This document shows, one piece after another, positions 12,201 through 23,915 of a stretch of 64,000 bases of DNA. Within the stretch, counting starts at the first letter, position 1. The number at the start of each line of letters is the position of its first letter. The DNA comes from Carposina sasakii (lineage: Eukaryota; Arthropoda; Insecta; Lepidoptera; Carposinidae): the NCBI GenBank assembly GCA_014607495.2, contig CP053163.1:7606716-7670715 (forward strand). The letters are read 5' to 3'. The notes under the pieces were generated by a model that searched no databases, was not told where the DNA came from, and saw only the letters and a program-made list of their open reading frames with translations. The translations under genes were made by a program, and so were the position numbers.

Positions 12201-13891
12201 ACAAAATAGGACAAACTCACAATATTCAAATTGTTTACTATTTTGGTTGCAAGTTAGTCATAAAAATAGCCAAATCTTCGCAACTAGTTGATCTACTATT
12301 TACTAATTTATGGCTAGTATACCGGTGCTCTACACCGTTACTAAAACGGTTTGTTTAAAATATGTAAAATATATTATGTGAAATTCCTTTTTATAACAGT
12401 TAAATTGAAAAGGTATTACCGCACGGTCGACGGTGACCGTTAGGGATTCCTCTCAAAAATGCATATTTTCGATACAAAAAATCGCGTCATCATGACATCC
12501 GAAATTAACGGTATTTTTAAGGACTTCTGCAGGTGATTGTACCCCTGAGATAAAGCTATTAGGGTTATCCGAACCTGATTGTACGGTACATTTAGTATCA
12601 GATTTTTAAAACTTTTCGATCGGAACATCTTATGTAATTTTTATGTTTTTCTTTTCAAAGATGTCTTATATTTGTCTACTTGAAATGTGGCTAACCACAG
12701 TAAGGCATTACAATTTCAGAAGATACTTAGGTACTATACTAATTGATAGTAACTACAAAACTTTAGATTTTTTGTAATTTTACTGACGAATTGTCATAGC
12801 AAGTACTACTATGTCCACTTCTAGAAATAGATTAGAGAGTGTGATAGTTTCTAGTCTATAACTGAATTTGTCTGATAATAGGAAAAATTGTACTCACTCA
12901 TACTTGTAGCTGCCATCGGGCCCGAAATACTGGTCATTCTTAATAACTGACACTGGTGTGGTGCTTGGTTGATGCCAATATCCTGCGTCGTTTTGAGGAG
13001 GGATATTATTGTTCTGAGGGGGGATGTAGGTGTTCTGAGGTGGTACGTAGTTGTTCTGAGGGGGAACATAGCTATTCTGAGGGGGTACGTAATTGTTTTG
13101 AGGCGGGACGTAACTATTCTGAGGTGGCACGTAGTCGTTTTGAGGTAAGTGGTTATTCTCAGGGGGAACGTAGCTGTTTTGAGGGGGTACGTAGTTGTTT
13201 TGAGGTGGTACATAACTGTTCTGAGGGGGAACATAAGCGTTCTGAGGGGGAACGTAGTCATTTTGAGGAGCGACATAATTGTTCTGAGGGGTCACGTAAT
13301 TGTTCTGTGGGACATAATCACTTTGAGGGGTCACATAGTTGTTCTGAGGTGGAATGTAATTATTTTGAGGTGGGATATAATGGTTCTGGGGGGGAACATA
13401 ATTATTTTGTGACTGCCATAGTGGCGGTCTTTGGCTTGGTGGAACGTAGCCAAGTGGACCAGACTTCAGGAGTTCTACTGACGCTGATGCTTCTAGGTCA
13501 GAATCTTCTAGTTTTTCTATCTCTGTATCAGCCTCCTCAGCTAAACTCAAAGCCAGGATAGTGGCCAAAATGTATACCTGAAAAAAATGCACTTACTTAG
13601 ATCAAATTTAAACTCAGCACTTAGAGGGGTCAAAGATATTTCATTAATTTAAAATATTTCATAGAGGTATAGTCGATTTTGAATTGATTGAATAGAAAAC
13701 ATGGGTAAATAAATTAATTTTCACATGCACCTGTCACAATCGAGTATTTAGTTTATGGCTAATTTTATTTATCCGACAAAGATACCAAGTTCAAAGTCAA
13801 CTATAAAATCGTAATAAAAATCACAATTTTTTAAATTCGCATTTTTATGTCACTATCACTCGTGCTTCTTCCAAGGACTCACCAGTTTCAT
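6219..13891 (-). CDS. RR-1 cuticular protein with YVPPQNN and NNYPS repeats, complete (387 aa)
   Basis: Spliced CDS complement(join(6219..6480, 10120..10332, 12898..13577, 13883..13891)). Exon 1 is M-K-L, donor GTGAGT. Exon 2, after TTTTTTTCAG, gives the signal peptide MKLVYILATILALSLA. A charged segment (EEADTEIEKLEDSD) follows, then 20 heptad-like units of NNYVPPQ type (about residues 58-195). The join SYKYE/YQISDG is phase 2. Exon 3 (213 nt) is the RR-1 chitin-binding domain, about residues 226-290: GWYSYVGADGRTYTVTYWAD, then GDHLP and PTPPPIPAAIQ. Exon 4 reads A-SLDQQAKEEATKK followed by 13 NNYPS/T/N units and ends NKPTYGK. Introns are 305, 2565 and 3639 bp with GT-AG borders. Family knowledge: secreted, chitin-binding structural cuticle protein. 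The repeats are low-complexity and probably disordered; what they do mechanically is inference. Confidence 0.94.
6240..6434 (-). repeat. 15-bp coding tandem repeat (NNYPS x13)
   Basis: Thirteen 15-bp units encode nine NNYPS, three NNYPT and one NNYPN at the C-terminus of the RR-1 protein. The central units are nearly identical at DNA level (TTGTTTGACGGGTAA on the plus strand), so the array was recently expanded or homogenised. Variant units lie at the 3' end. Confidence 0.95.
7142..7459 (-). mobile_element. MITE-like repeat, family A, copy 1
   Basis: The sequence matches, in reverse complement, 9474-9862 and 53748-54129 over most of its length. Shared blocks include CTGCATAAATGCACATAG, GGTCCAAAGTTGAGTAAATA and TCTCCTCATCATCACGATCA. 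The outer end reads CATCCTGTATA, and the 53.7 kb copy starts TATACAGGGCG, suggesting short TATACAGG terminal repeats. No coding capacity. Class unknown, most likely a non-autonomous DNA element. Confidence 0.7.
7580..7870 (+). mobile_element. SINE-like dispersed repeat
   Basis: A GC-richer segment than its surroundings contains GGAGATTGGCCAGGTACGCA, GGACTGAAAGCCGACACGAC and CGTGCTTTCCGAGGCACG, then AGCTAAGTGACAATTTT. The last part resembles 5141-5165 (AGCTAAGTGGCAATTTT). I recognise this general pattern from lepidopteran dispersed repeats. The 80-residue plus-strand ORF across it is not a host gene. Confidence 0.5.
8438..9112 (+). mobile_element. Dispersed element bounded by GCAGTCGG, with a MITE nested inside
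   Basis: Collinear with the reverse complement of 42850-43373: both carry ATGCTCAACATGCTCGGCAG, AACGATACCCCACTCGATAT and CGGACTAAGAGGAATCGATT. Both are limited by GCAGTCGG-type sequence at each side. Relative to the 43 kb copy, this one has an insertion at about 8577-8752. Part of that insertion is the reverse complement of 47799-47917, so a second MITE jumped into it. The 67-residue ORF here and its 65-residue counterpart at 43035-43232 are similar because the repeats are. I see no known protein domain in them. Confidence 0.7.
9199..9477. repeat. Long palindrome (foldback), arms about 130 bp
   Basis: The left arm (about 9199-9330) is mirrored by the right arm (about 9350-9477). GATTATCTTTTGAC..GAAACTAGGTAG at left matches CTACCTAGTTTCGTGTCAAA at right, and GGGACCAACTCCGAAATATT matches AATATTTCGGAATTGGTCCC. 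The spacer is only about 20 bp. The transcript of this intron would fold into a long hairpin. No coding capacity. Confidence 0.85.
9474..9862 (+). mobile_element. MITE-like repeat, family A, copy 2
   Basis: Same family as 7142-7459 and 53748-54129, here in plus orientation. It starts TATACAGGTGATTTTTGGTC and ends AAAAACATTCTGTATATG. With copy 1 it forms a widely spaced inverted pair inside the same intron. Confidence 0.7.
10333..12897 (-). other. Intron 2 of the second RR-1 gene
   Basis: Donor TATGA|GTGAGT at 12897, acceptor TTCAACAG ending at 10333. AT-rich; I see no repeat copies shared with the rest of the window and no convincing exon. The 81-residue ORF at 10988-11233 has no recognisable domain and no supporting splice or start context. 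Confidence 0.6.
12993..13406 (-). repeat. 21-bp coding tandem repeat (NNYVPPQ x20)
   Basis: Twenty units, eighteen of 21 bp and two of 18 bp (SDYVPQ and NNHLPQ), encode N-x-Y-(V/I)-P-P-Q. Because the period is a multiple of three, several other frames stay open on both strands (for example 12956-13561 plus). Those frames are artefacts of the repeat. Unit sequences vary more than in the NNYPS array. Confidence 0.93.
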
Positions 13892-13923
13892 CTTGATGTC
13901 CTTCTGTCCACGGTCTGAGACAA

Positions 13924-13958
13924 ACTGTGACTTCGGAAGGTCATCCCGCGTTTATATA
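13924..13958 (-). promoter_or_regulatory. Core promoter of the second RR-1 gene
   Basis: On the minus strand TATATAAA (13958-13951) is followed 30-32 nt later by GTCACAGTTT (13931-13922), an initiator-like TCACAGT. The predicted start at about 13926-13928 gives a leader of about 36 nt before the ATG at 13891. No other TATA box lies between it and the ATG. Confidence 0.6.
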
Positions 13959-13959
13959 G

Positions 13960-16900
13960 GAAAATGTCCTGCGTCCATGCGCAGACGCATCCTCTGCCTC
14001 TGCTACGTTACAATGACCTCGATTTAGATAATACGCCCGATTATAATATTAGCATGGTGTTTTAAGATACTAAGAAGCCTATACTTTATTGTCAGTGGTT
14101 TGTACGTACTTTATTATGAACTAGCTGTTAACCGCGACTCCGTCCGCATGAACCACGGATTAATATGCTAACTGCGTGTCTTGTTTGACAATGGCCATGT
14201 TTAAATTCCATACTTACGCACTTTTATTGCCTATTTTACGCCCTTTAGGGTGAGATTTTACCAATCTTAAACACAAATTTATTTATACATAATGAGACAC
14301 CCGAAAAAGAAGTTTCTAACTTATACCTTTGAAAATCACGTAATTTCCAAATAAACTTCCACCTGCTATTTCAATTCCCCCTTACATCCCTCTTTTTGCA
14401 TTAAAAGTAGCCTAATGTCAGTTCTCAGGCCCTGGATATCCTGGATAATACATCTGTATTAAATAGTTCAGGCGCTTTAGGTGTGAAAGCCGGACAGACA
14501 GACAGATAAATAATATCACAGATAGACATGCATTTATAATATTGGTAAGGACAAGGATGATATTATGTTTTATTGCACGTTGTAATTGAGATTTATAACA
14601 AAAATGTGTTAGAATTGTTTTAATGTTAAACATAACAATGTAGGATAAAGGTTTAATAAAAATGCAAATGGGAAAACCTGCAATACATTATTTCTTGTAT
14701 TATTATTTATGTGCTACGAGTATGCTGAGACCTGAAGCCTATACAGAGATTTTTAAGTACCAATAAAAATTGTCTGTTACCTACCTACATGAATTTCATT
14801 AAACTTTTAAGGTTAGTAATTTCGGAATAATTTTAATTTATTATGCCTTATTATATACTTATTATGACTGCAAAGTCAATTTTATGTTAGTGACATAATT
14901 ATAATTTAGATACTGTAGTGTCGAAAGAATATGCAAAAAAAAAAAAAAAATAGATGTCTTGGTGTTTGTCATAAGTTACTTTTTAAACTCTGATGTAGTA
15001 GCTTTATAGACTACAACTAAATTAATGAAATACACGTAACGTGTAGTACATAAAAATACATGAACTTTAGTCGTCAATAAAACCTCGCTTATGAATGGAC
15101 AATGTGACCAAGTTCATTCACAAAACGTAGGCGTTTGTAATATTTGTCTTGTAGTTTAGCAAGTTAAGATATTATGAGATCTATCCTAATTTTTTTAAGG
15201 TCTTGCACTTGAAAGTAGAGTGAGTCAGTGTTATTTTGATAATTTAATGCAAACAATGATTTGATAAACTTCAAGAGGCCATTAATAATGATTTTTGTCA
15301 AGAGGTAGTCTAAAATCCTAACTGAGATATATTTTTTATAAACGGTACAGAGCATGTACTCGTATATTGTCTTAACTTTATGTTAATCAACTGACAGTTA
15401 CTGACAGCATGTAAAACTTATATCTTCGTTAAGTATTGTAAAATTTTCTAATCTAATCTAATCTAAACTTATATTTTTCATTCATAATGAAACTGTTCTA
15501 TCTGTTCTCGCGTGATGCGATAACCAAGGAAATAGCGATTCATTTTTAAATATATGAATGTCAATAGCCTGATTTGGCATGCTGGTATCTAGGTTAGGAT
15601 AGTTCCCACCAAACCTATGTATACCTACCCAATCCCGTGATATTACTTTAAACGTTTATATTCTACTCGTAGTATCGGAATGATCCGGTTACAGATACTG
15701 TTAGATATAAATTATTTTGATGGCATGACTAAGCTATTATAGCTGTTTTATAAAACTGCAACGGTGCCTCTAATAAAAGTGTAAAGCTTTTAACCCCTGT
15801 TAAAGATATACATAACTGCAAAATATATGGAATACCTGTCAAATTAAATAATTTTAGCTTTCACCAAGTTTTATTTTTTGTTATTTTTCCAAAATTTATA
15901 ACATTTCCTGCTTTACATTTTATGTAAGTAAACGTTAAAACATTTGTGACTACATCCATTACCCTTTACTTTTTTTCTGCTCCGTCAATTCTTTTGGTTT
16001 GCTGGTAGAAATCTTTTGAAGAGATAAGAAGTATACCATTGTATATTTCTCCTGTATATGTACTGATTATACCCTCAAAATTGGTCAGAAGTGGCACCAT
16101 GTGGTTCTATCGGCCCTTGGTGCTCTGCCTACCTCATAAGGGATAAAGGCGTGATTATATGTATGATTATCGTATGATTGATTATATTTTTAATTTGTGT
16201 ACAATAAAGAATAAGAATAAAAATAAGATTGGACTTCAACAACCTGCGTTATTGAGTATCGTTGTGTTAGTGTCGTGTGTATTCTAGTGACATATAACCG
16301 AATTTCGTCATATAAAATGAATTTATTTAGCTTTCTGTGATTGGCACTACCAAATACACAAGTAAACATATGTTGAGATATCATCGGTGTTATTACAAAA
16401 GAGCGCCTAAAGTTAGACTCGATTTAAATATGATATTTGACAGCAAATTGTATGGCATATCTGCCAAATTTAGGGCATGGTTAGCTTAAAAAATGTTTAG
16501 ATTCTTTTGTAATAACACGGCATAAGTTTAGATAGATTGGTACAATGTTTTTCTCTGATTTTAAACAATGAGTTTGCACGGAATAGCGGTTTGGTGCTAT
16601 CTCAACTTTATGTAGTAGAGTAATATAAAGACGTGGCTGGAATAAATTTGGAAATGAAAAACATGTCACTTGTTCAAGCAGGTAATGAAAATTCCTGAAC
16701 ATATTATTATTGTGTTGAAAACAATGTAGGAAACTCACATAATTAGGCTAGCGTGAAACTATTCGTTTTAACTAAATTGAGGTACATTTTAGAATAATTT
16801 TCATTAAATCGCTGATAATCAAACCTTTTGATAATGAGAAATAAGGATATCCAGTAGTTCAACTGCCATTTTTATTTTTAATCCCAAAACCTTTGTTACT

Positions 16901-17840
16901 CGTATCTATCGAAATAGGTATTCACGAGTATCTGAATACCTTAATATACATTATCTATATATTTAAAATTATTTGTCTCGAATGACTGGGGCGGATTAAT
17001 ATAAGCAATTTTATATAACATGTCTTCATTTTCTAAATGTTTTCTCTGGCACAATTTTTGCGTAAATTGAAAGTAAATGACATTTTCTTGACATGCAATA
17101 TTGAAGATTCGACGGGAAAAGAATATTGCGAGCAAAAGCAATAGGTTTCCTATCGGGATTTTAAAATTATTCTGTAGGATAAAGAACGAATACTTATTTA
17201 ACATCACTTACAATATTATTGTGCTTGTTAACACAAAATATTAATGCAAAAAGTAATTCTGTCATATCATTTTCTAGAGCTAGGAATTATTTCAACATTT
17301 GACATCATTTGATCCTTACTTTATACAATTTAATATTGATAGAAGACTTTGTTAAATCTTTTAATAAAATAATTTGTTACATATAATTATGAAAATTACA
17401 AAAAATCCTGGAATGAGAGTTCATTGCACTCGGAAATAAAGCCGATGTCACATAATTCCATATTGATACAGCATTATTGAGTTACCGGTGTTATCTCGGA
17501 ATGTCTTTTCGGCGCTGGTCATTCATTACGTTTCATACTAAAACAATAATAAATAATGCAGATTACTCAACGGGTACTGTGTGGGGTCCTTTCAAAATAT
17601 TAAGAAAGATCGATTGTTTCAGCAATACGTCCTACACTGACGCCGGCCGCTGTAAATGAAAATAAATAACGTTTACATTTGAAAATAATAATATTAAACT
17701 TAAAAAGATATGATGCCACAACCTTTTAATGGATACAAACATTAAAAAGCTTCAATCAAGAAATCGATAGATTTTCTTTAAAATTTGCTTATATTTTGCT
17801 ATTGTCTCTATGCTTATATTTTGGAAATAACATAAGGAAT
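13960..17840. other. Non-coding region upstream of the RR-1 cluster
   Basis: No supported gene. At about 14400-14520 a degraded interspersed repeat lies on the minus strand (CCTGAGAACTGACATTAGGC, the kind of segment found in lepidopteran Helitron-like repeats). At about 16100-16170 there is a LINE/SINE tail (TTGGTGCTCTGCCTACC...AAGGGATAAAGGCGTG), shared with 38570-38620. The rest is AT-rich unique-looking sequence. Confidence 0.5.
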
Positions 17841-17842
17841 TG

Positions 17843-18103
17843 GCCGCGTGATGCCGGCAGAGTAGAATTCGTACCACCCCATGTCTACCCATGGGTATCG
17901 TACGAGGCGATTAAGGGTTTCCGGAAAGTGGGCAGCAGCGACTCCCGTGTTGACAACATAGTCCAAAATATAAACTGCGGTCACCAACCCGCCTGCCCAG
18001 CGTGACTATGGGCAAATACCCCCCATGGCAGTCTTGTGGCGTGCCCCGGGGGAGGCTTACGTCCAGCAGTAGACTGCAATTTATAGGCTGATGATGATGA
18101 TGA
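17843..18103 (+). mobile_element. RTE-like LINE 3' end with (GAT)n tail, copy 1
   Basis: About 260 bp that match 33201-33456 along their whole length, including GGGTATCGTACGAGGCGATT, AAGGGTTTCCGG and GTCCAGCAGTAGACTGCAAT. The tail is TAGGCTGATGATGATGATGA, the usual end of lepidopteran RTE-type LINEs. 5'-truncated and non-coding. Confidence 0.75.
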
Positions 18104-18205
18104 TAAGGAATTTTAGTGCCGTTATAATCACTCGATATAATGGATCCAGAGGAAAATAATATAAGAGGTATTCTGTATTTTTGTATTGCCTCCTTTAATT
18201 TCTTC

Positions 18206-18420
18206 GTTCACGTTACAACAGTATTTGTTTTTGAATAATATTTTGTTTGTCCAACGGTAAGGGCTACCGTTAGCAAACAATTAAAGTATTTAAGGTTTTC
18301 CCCTTGTGCCATTAATGGCCGCCGCATCAAATGCCTTAATCCCTGATTTGTAAACGAGGTCTTGTATTGGTGCGGGGCTTCGGCAGAATAGATTAGCTGC
18401 ATCTCCTTCCCGTCATGTAT
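18206..18420 (-). mobile_element. Dispersed LINE-tail repeat (YSAEAPHQY relic)
   Basis: Minus-strand reading gives MQLIYSAEAPHQYKTSFTNQ, matching the tail segment seen at 39790-39835, 44690-44715 and 55750-55790 (TGTATTCTAGTGAAGCCC.GCA.CA). Frame is broken upstream. A truncated retroelement 3' end is the simplest reading. Confidence 0.5.
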
Positions 18421-18603
18421 TCAGAGTCTACTAAGGAACTCAGGCATTCTCTTAAGCGATAAGCTCGCAATTTGTTTCTGATCATCATTTACGACTGTTC
18501 TAGCTATGCTAAGCGTTACTGTGGGATCTCATTTATCATTCTGCAGTTTTGGCTACCCCATGTGGGTAATATATATAGGTAGAAGTTTAAATATAAAGGG
18601 AAT

Positions 18604-18765
18604 GTAATGGGTTTTTTATAAGCTTGTAGTGTTTCCCACTGCTGGGCAAAGGCCACCCACCCTCAGATTAGTTACACCTCGCGGTTGTATTATAATAGAA
18701 GGGGGATTGGACCATGATCCCACTCGGGCGCTGGTCTAGTACAGGTTGGTGAATTTTTCGCCAAA
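18604..18765 (+). mobile_element. LINE 3'-end relic
   Basis: Contains TTCCCACTGCTGGGCAAAGG and GGACCATGATCCCACTCGGG, typical of another lepidopteran LINE tail family. Only one copy is recognised in the window, so the call rests on general recognition of the pattern. Confidence 0.4.
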
Positions 18766-21505
18766 GCCTAGTTCATTTGTGAGCAAGACAACCAGTTGAG
18801 GTAGCCTAGGCTCCAGACGATGATGTTTTGAGGTGAGCTCTCTCGTCCCATTTCTAAGGTTTAATATATTTTTTAATGCTGATTATTTCAATGGTCATAA
18901 AGTCTTTCTGAAGAATAAAGTTGATGCTGTCTCTATCTTAATCAAGTTTTAGAGAAAGGCCCTTAACCTACAACTTACCTAAAATCCAATCGTCTAAATA
19001 TAGCCGTCCTTACGGGACCTTTACATAATTAACTTCAAAGAAAACAACATCAAATGTGCTCGGAAGGGCCGATAACAAATAAATAAGGGCCGACCCGAAA
19101 CCGCCAATGATTTATGGCTACAGATTATTTCTATTTAATTTATTTTTTAGCATGCGGTGTCTTTAAACAATTCGCACGCATATTTAAATTATTCTCTCCA
19201 GTTAAATTTATTCGCTAAGACATTTGTACTGATAATTTTGAAGAAGGCTCTCATTTCTGCGGTTCCGATACTAATGAAATGATACTTTCCTTCCTTTTTC
19301 ATGTGGTCAATTAGGGACCAGTGTTAAACTTTTGCAACTGATATACCATACTATACGTTAATATTCTAGCATACATCGTCCGCGTAAATAGAATCAAACA
19401 ACGGGATTTGATATTTCCGTGGTAATTTCGGACTCATAGCCGACGTATCCCAGTCATAATTCAGGTAACTTCCTATCTTTCAAGGTTTCGTGATGAGTAA
19501 TTGTGAATGAGTGTCCTTCCGCTTTTATGTATAGGTATATAGAGTCGTGATGGATATCGAAATAGTTTTACTCAATCTTGAAGAAAAGAAACGACTTTAT
19601 ATAGGCTATGCCCCAATACTCTATACTATAACCTCGGGCTGAACGTGATGTGATAGTGCGACATGTCTGGCTATGTCGATCGTACTTATCATACCATAGC
19701 TTGTAGATCAAGTCAAAGTCTGTGCTCTGAAAGCATGCATCATAATGTAACGTGAGATAAGAAAAATGCAAATTAGACACAGGTAGACGACCCAGTTAAA
19801 ACTGCCACAGGATACAACATAGTAGTCCTTGAATTCTTGGTAACATCTCATAATTGTGATTTATAAACACGAAACATATCCTCCATTTTGAAATATAGTG
19901 TTTTTGGCAATGATCTCGTGTGTAACGATTATGTTGTTGACCCCGGTGAGTCAGAGATGTGTGTGCCATAGATGTGTTATAGTGGAACCAAAACGCACTT
20001 CTATTCTGAACGTAGTTCTTTAGATCAGCTTAAATTTAATCCTTTATTTAAATGAATATAGTAGAATTTCACTTGTAGGTACTTTTATAAACATTCATTA
20101 TTTATATTGGTTTTTGGTATTCCAAAGAAAAATATCGCAGCTTGCATCAGTAAACTCTTGTAATTGAATTTTCATTCATGGCTTTATCCGATATATTTAC
20201 ATCCTTAATGATCAGTTAGATTCAGCAGTTCTAGCTACCCCGTTTTGGGACACAGCCGTGTGTTTACAAATGTTTCGGCATATAACAATAATTTAAAGCC
20301 AAGTTATCCAAATCTAGAAACGGTTATTCTATTATTCTATATCTATGACCAAGTCTATCATCATAAATGTTTATAATTCCATTAAAATCTACCTTTGATT
20401 AATTTCTTCGGCGATAAATACTAAGTTAACTATGACATATATGACATATAGTTCCTAATTGATATGATAACTTTTATAGATATTGAGTTTATTGAACTAT
20501 AAGTTAATAAAAAACAGTTTTCACCTGTTATTTTTTTTTAAAACACTAATTTTCTTTCATAAAAATATGCATTTTTTCATGGCGGTTATTCGGTGATTAC
20601 AAGAACTTTCAGTATTCAACCATGGGGTTTTAAAGAAATATGACCAAAGAATTATATTCACTCGATTGAACTTAGACTATTTTTATTTCTCACGTTACAA
20701 AACTAACGGATTTGGAATCTCGAATAAAATAAATAACCTAAAATACCGTTTTGAGGAAAACTTCTCAAGCACAAGCAAAACGTATATCCCAAAAAACTGC
20801 AAAATGTAAGTTATGCAAAAAAAGAAAAGTGTACGTTCACAAATTATGTCAAGCCACATTTTTTGGTACTCCGAAATCAAGGACGGCCTCAGAGGTCAAT
20901 GGACTGGAATTTCTTTAAATTTTGCGTGATAAATAAACTAGTGCCTCGCTCCTACTTCGGCCGGTTTTCTTACTAAAAACGAAAATAAATAGTTTGCAGC
21001 TTGGTCTGCACTTACTTCCGTGTGATACACAAATGCTCTTGACTGATGCTTCCTTAGTATAATTACAATATGTTATGTGTAACTTACTTTTAAGAAACTT
21101 AACTTTGCTGTAGAAACACAGGGTGTTTCTACCGCAGGGATATGTTTGGTAATAATGCTATGAAAATAGCCACTCTAGAGCTCTACCTATATACTATAGT
21201 CACTCTTTGTACCTAATCAATTTTTTTTTTCCATAGGTCATAGACATTGGAAATATTCCTAACAGTAATCAGGAATGTTAATACAATGTTGAAAAATATA
21301 CAGTTTGGTTTTAAGACCCTAATTTTGAGGGCAGGTTATCTAAAGTTTTTATAGTTTAGTAGAGTTTTCAGGTTTTTGACAATTTACTGTTTAAATCCAC
21401 GATTTAACATAAATGCCTACACATTATACTCTTCTAATAATTATTGACATAATCTTAAAGGCCGTACTTAAAATTCATCATAGACTCGTGAAATACAATT
21501 TTACA
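18766..21505. other. Non-coding stretch, nothing recognised
   Basis: AT-rich sequence with no ORF resembling a gene and no clear repeat copies shared within the window. Confidence 0.5.
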
Positions 21506-21509
21506 GTTA

Positions 21510-22265
21510 AAAAAAAAAATGAAAAATAGTTTATTGACCATATTTACAATGCAGTTACAAATGGCACATACATAGATAGGAATATTTTTATACCAAGCCT
21601 ACTATAATAATACAAAATAGAATTGGTTAAAAGATAATTTTGCATTCATAAGTGAAACGTCGATGTCTGTAGAAGTATATAACTGTAGCACAGACATCGG
21701 CGCCCTCCATCGGTTTTATTGTTATTATGTATAAAGTTATAGTTACGTAAGCCAGTACAACATTAATCAATAATATTTCCTCATTACACTACAGTAACCC
21801 TTCATTTACAAAGACCAATATTTAGATAGTACTATACTATCCAGTTGTAACCTTAAATTAAGAACGATCAATTAGTGAATTGTAAAATAATTACATTATG
21901 TGTGTATCTGTGTGCGAGCATAGTAGAATATAATATATGCAAAGTTGCTAAACCTTATACAAACTAGTTTTGTTGGCTTTAAGGGAGGTTTTTATTAGAT
22001 TTTCTGTTTCTAAGTAGTTCAGATTCAAAAGAAGTGATTGCACAGCATTTTTAACTTTATGAAGACTTAGAGGGTAAATATGTAAATTTTTGTTGAATAT
22101 ATTGTACAGTCTACCACTAGACTGTGGGAAGTGTCTACCAGCAGTCGTTGTTCTATGAGGTTCTGAATCGCATACTCGATTCCGCCTACGAATATTATAA
22201 TCCAGTTGGGGATCATATGGCAGGGATTTATGTTTACGAAGTAGTTCACAAATCAGTTTACAAAT
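21510..22265 (-). mobile_element. CR1/L2/jockey-like LINE, 3' end relic
   Basis: Minus-strand translation of about 22200-21985 reads YNIRRRNRVCDSEPHRTTTA, then SGRLYNIFNKNLHIYPLSLH and LNYLETENLIKTSLKANKTS. It aligns with the last part of the reverse transcriptase ORF at 55887-56930 (LYNNMHHKLR..., ALSYLETEHLL). The 3' UTR runs to an AATAAA followed by a T-rich stretch near 21510. 5'-truncated and decayed. Confidence 0.65.
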
Positions 22266-22808
22266 ACCTTTAGCCCACTGTTACATAACTCTGCCCTATT
22301 AGTATTCAACCCTAACTACCACCTTAGCCTAAGTATATCAAAATACGTAGGTCACCTCAGTCTTGTACCTAAGCCCTGACGGCTTCCGTTAAATTTACAT
22401 AAAGCTATATACTCAATGTAGGCCACTATACAGCAGACATAAACAGTACCATAACTCACTACTTTTTACAGGCGATAATTGCGGTGCTTAGTTATTAACA
22501 TATCACAACAAGTGATAAGTATAGGGAACTTAATATACACTAGCTGGATATAAATATATAACACCCCGGAAACAAAAAATCAACATCTTATTCTGTGGTG
22601 AAGTCCTACGGATTTTCATGGCAGAATATCTACATACAAACATATAGCCACACCCTTAATCTCCCGGAGAGGTGGGGCATAAGTTTGCAATTTATACCCA
22701 CTTTTCCCCAGCTCAAATACAAAAATCTGTAGTTACCGGTAACGAATTCAATGGGACATGTTACCGAGTCATTCTAAATAATAATAATATCTTATCTAAA
22801 ATTATCTT

Positions 22809-23014
22809 TCTATACATATAATAAAAATGTTACGGATCGCTGTCTGTACATGGAAGATATACGAGAAAAAATATAGGAGACCTTTATCAACGCAATAGGA
22901 CCCAAAACGATGATTTTTGGAATTTTTGTCTTTTTGTCTGTGCGTTTGTGCACGCTAATCTCAGAAACGGTTGAACCGATTTCGATGCATCGTCACGTCG
23001 CGGGCGTCCACTAG
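22809..23014 (+). mobile_element. Non-autonomous Helitron, copy 1 (internally deleted)
   Basis: Starts TCTATACATATAATAAAAAT and ends TCGCGGGCGTCCACTAG followed by T. The internal GTTTGTGCACGCTAATCTCA block is shared with the copies at 26331, 35222, 50438 and 60250. The 3' part of the terminal hairpin lacks most of its left arm here. Confidence 0.75.
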
Positions 23015-23759
23015 TCTAAAATAAATCTCACCTAGAATTGACTTCATTACTGAAATCATTATGTATACCACACTTGATCAACTCGTTTTCAACTCCAATA
23101 ATAAGGAGAAAAGATATGTATGTATACATGATCATTAATTATTAAAAACAAAAAACCTGTCTACATACTTAATTTGAATACTGTATCCTCACTACACTGC
23201 GTATCAGTCATTCCTATATAGCGAGTTCATTTTGTAGCCTGCGATTTGCATATATAGTTCTGATTAGGTTAGTGCCGACCCGACTGTATTTATGTGACTA
23301 CGGAACCTTTGACTCAGCAACGCTTTTTCAAAACTTGCTTTATTTGTACAAGGGGTGATAAACAGTTTTTTATGTAATCAAAACTACTCTGTATAATTAT
23401 AGAGATCCAATAGATATATGTTTATTGTTTGGTCTCTACAATTTTCTTGTACTGTTGCACAGTGTTTTCTATAGCTTACGGTAGGTTTTTTTACAAGCTT
23501 TTATTTTAAATCAAACTTAATTGTCCATATTTCTGACACATCTGATTCTAGTACTAGTTCTTGAAAGTTATTGCACCAATAGAGTTCAGTTTTATTCATA
23601 TAAAAGTATTTTGTTAAACTATGTTAATTTGTAGGTTAGATTATTACAGCTTTGCTGTATAATACTTATCTAATCTCGAATATATTTTCATAAAATATTA
23701 ATTTCTTAATACGCTAAACCTCGGCACCGCTAAACTGAAAAACGGGTGTAATGCTGATA

Positions 23760-23915
23760 CTATACATATAAACCTTCCTTTTGAATCACTCTATTTATTT
23801 GAAAAAACCGCATCAATATCTGTTGCGTAGTTTTAAAGATCTACGCACACATAGGGACAGACAGACAGCGGAGAAGTAACTTTATTTTATACTACATTAA
23901 GATTATATTTAGCGG
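23760..23915 (+). mobile_element. Dispersed repeat, relic pair member
   Basis: Plus-strand segment with ATACTATACATATAAACCTT, GAATCACTCTATTTATTTGA, and AGACAGACAGCGGAGAAG. The reverse complement recurs at about 25350-25535 in a longer form ending at GGGGCGGGTCGCTAGTAT. This is a general lepidopteran interspersed repeat; class uncertain (Helitron-like or SINE). Confidence 0.5.

Noticed and set aside
12956..13561. 201-codon plus-strand ORF (Cys/Glu/Gly-rich) opposite the cuticle gene exon
   Set aside because: It exists only because the 21-bp repeat keeps several frames open. The minus-strand exon has splice signals, a signal peptide and family support.
14418..14460. Minus-strand mini-exon reading MYYPGYPGPEN after a TTTAATACAG acceptor, tempting as the end of a third cuticle gene
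   Set aside because: The segment (CGCCTGAACTATTTAATACA, CCTGAGAACTGACATTAGGC) matches the general form of a lepidopteran interspersed repeat, and no upstream RR-1 or signal exon is present within reach.
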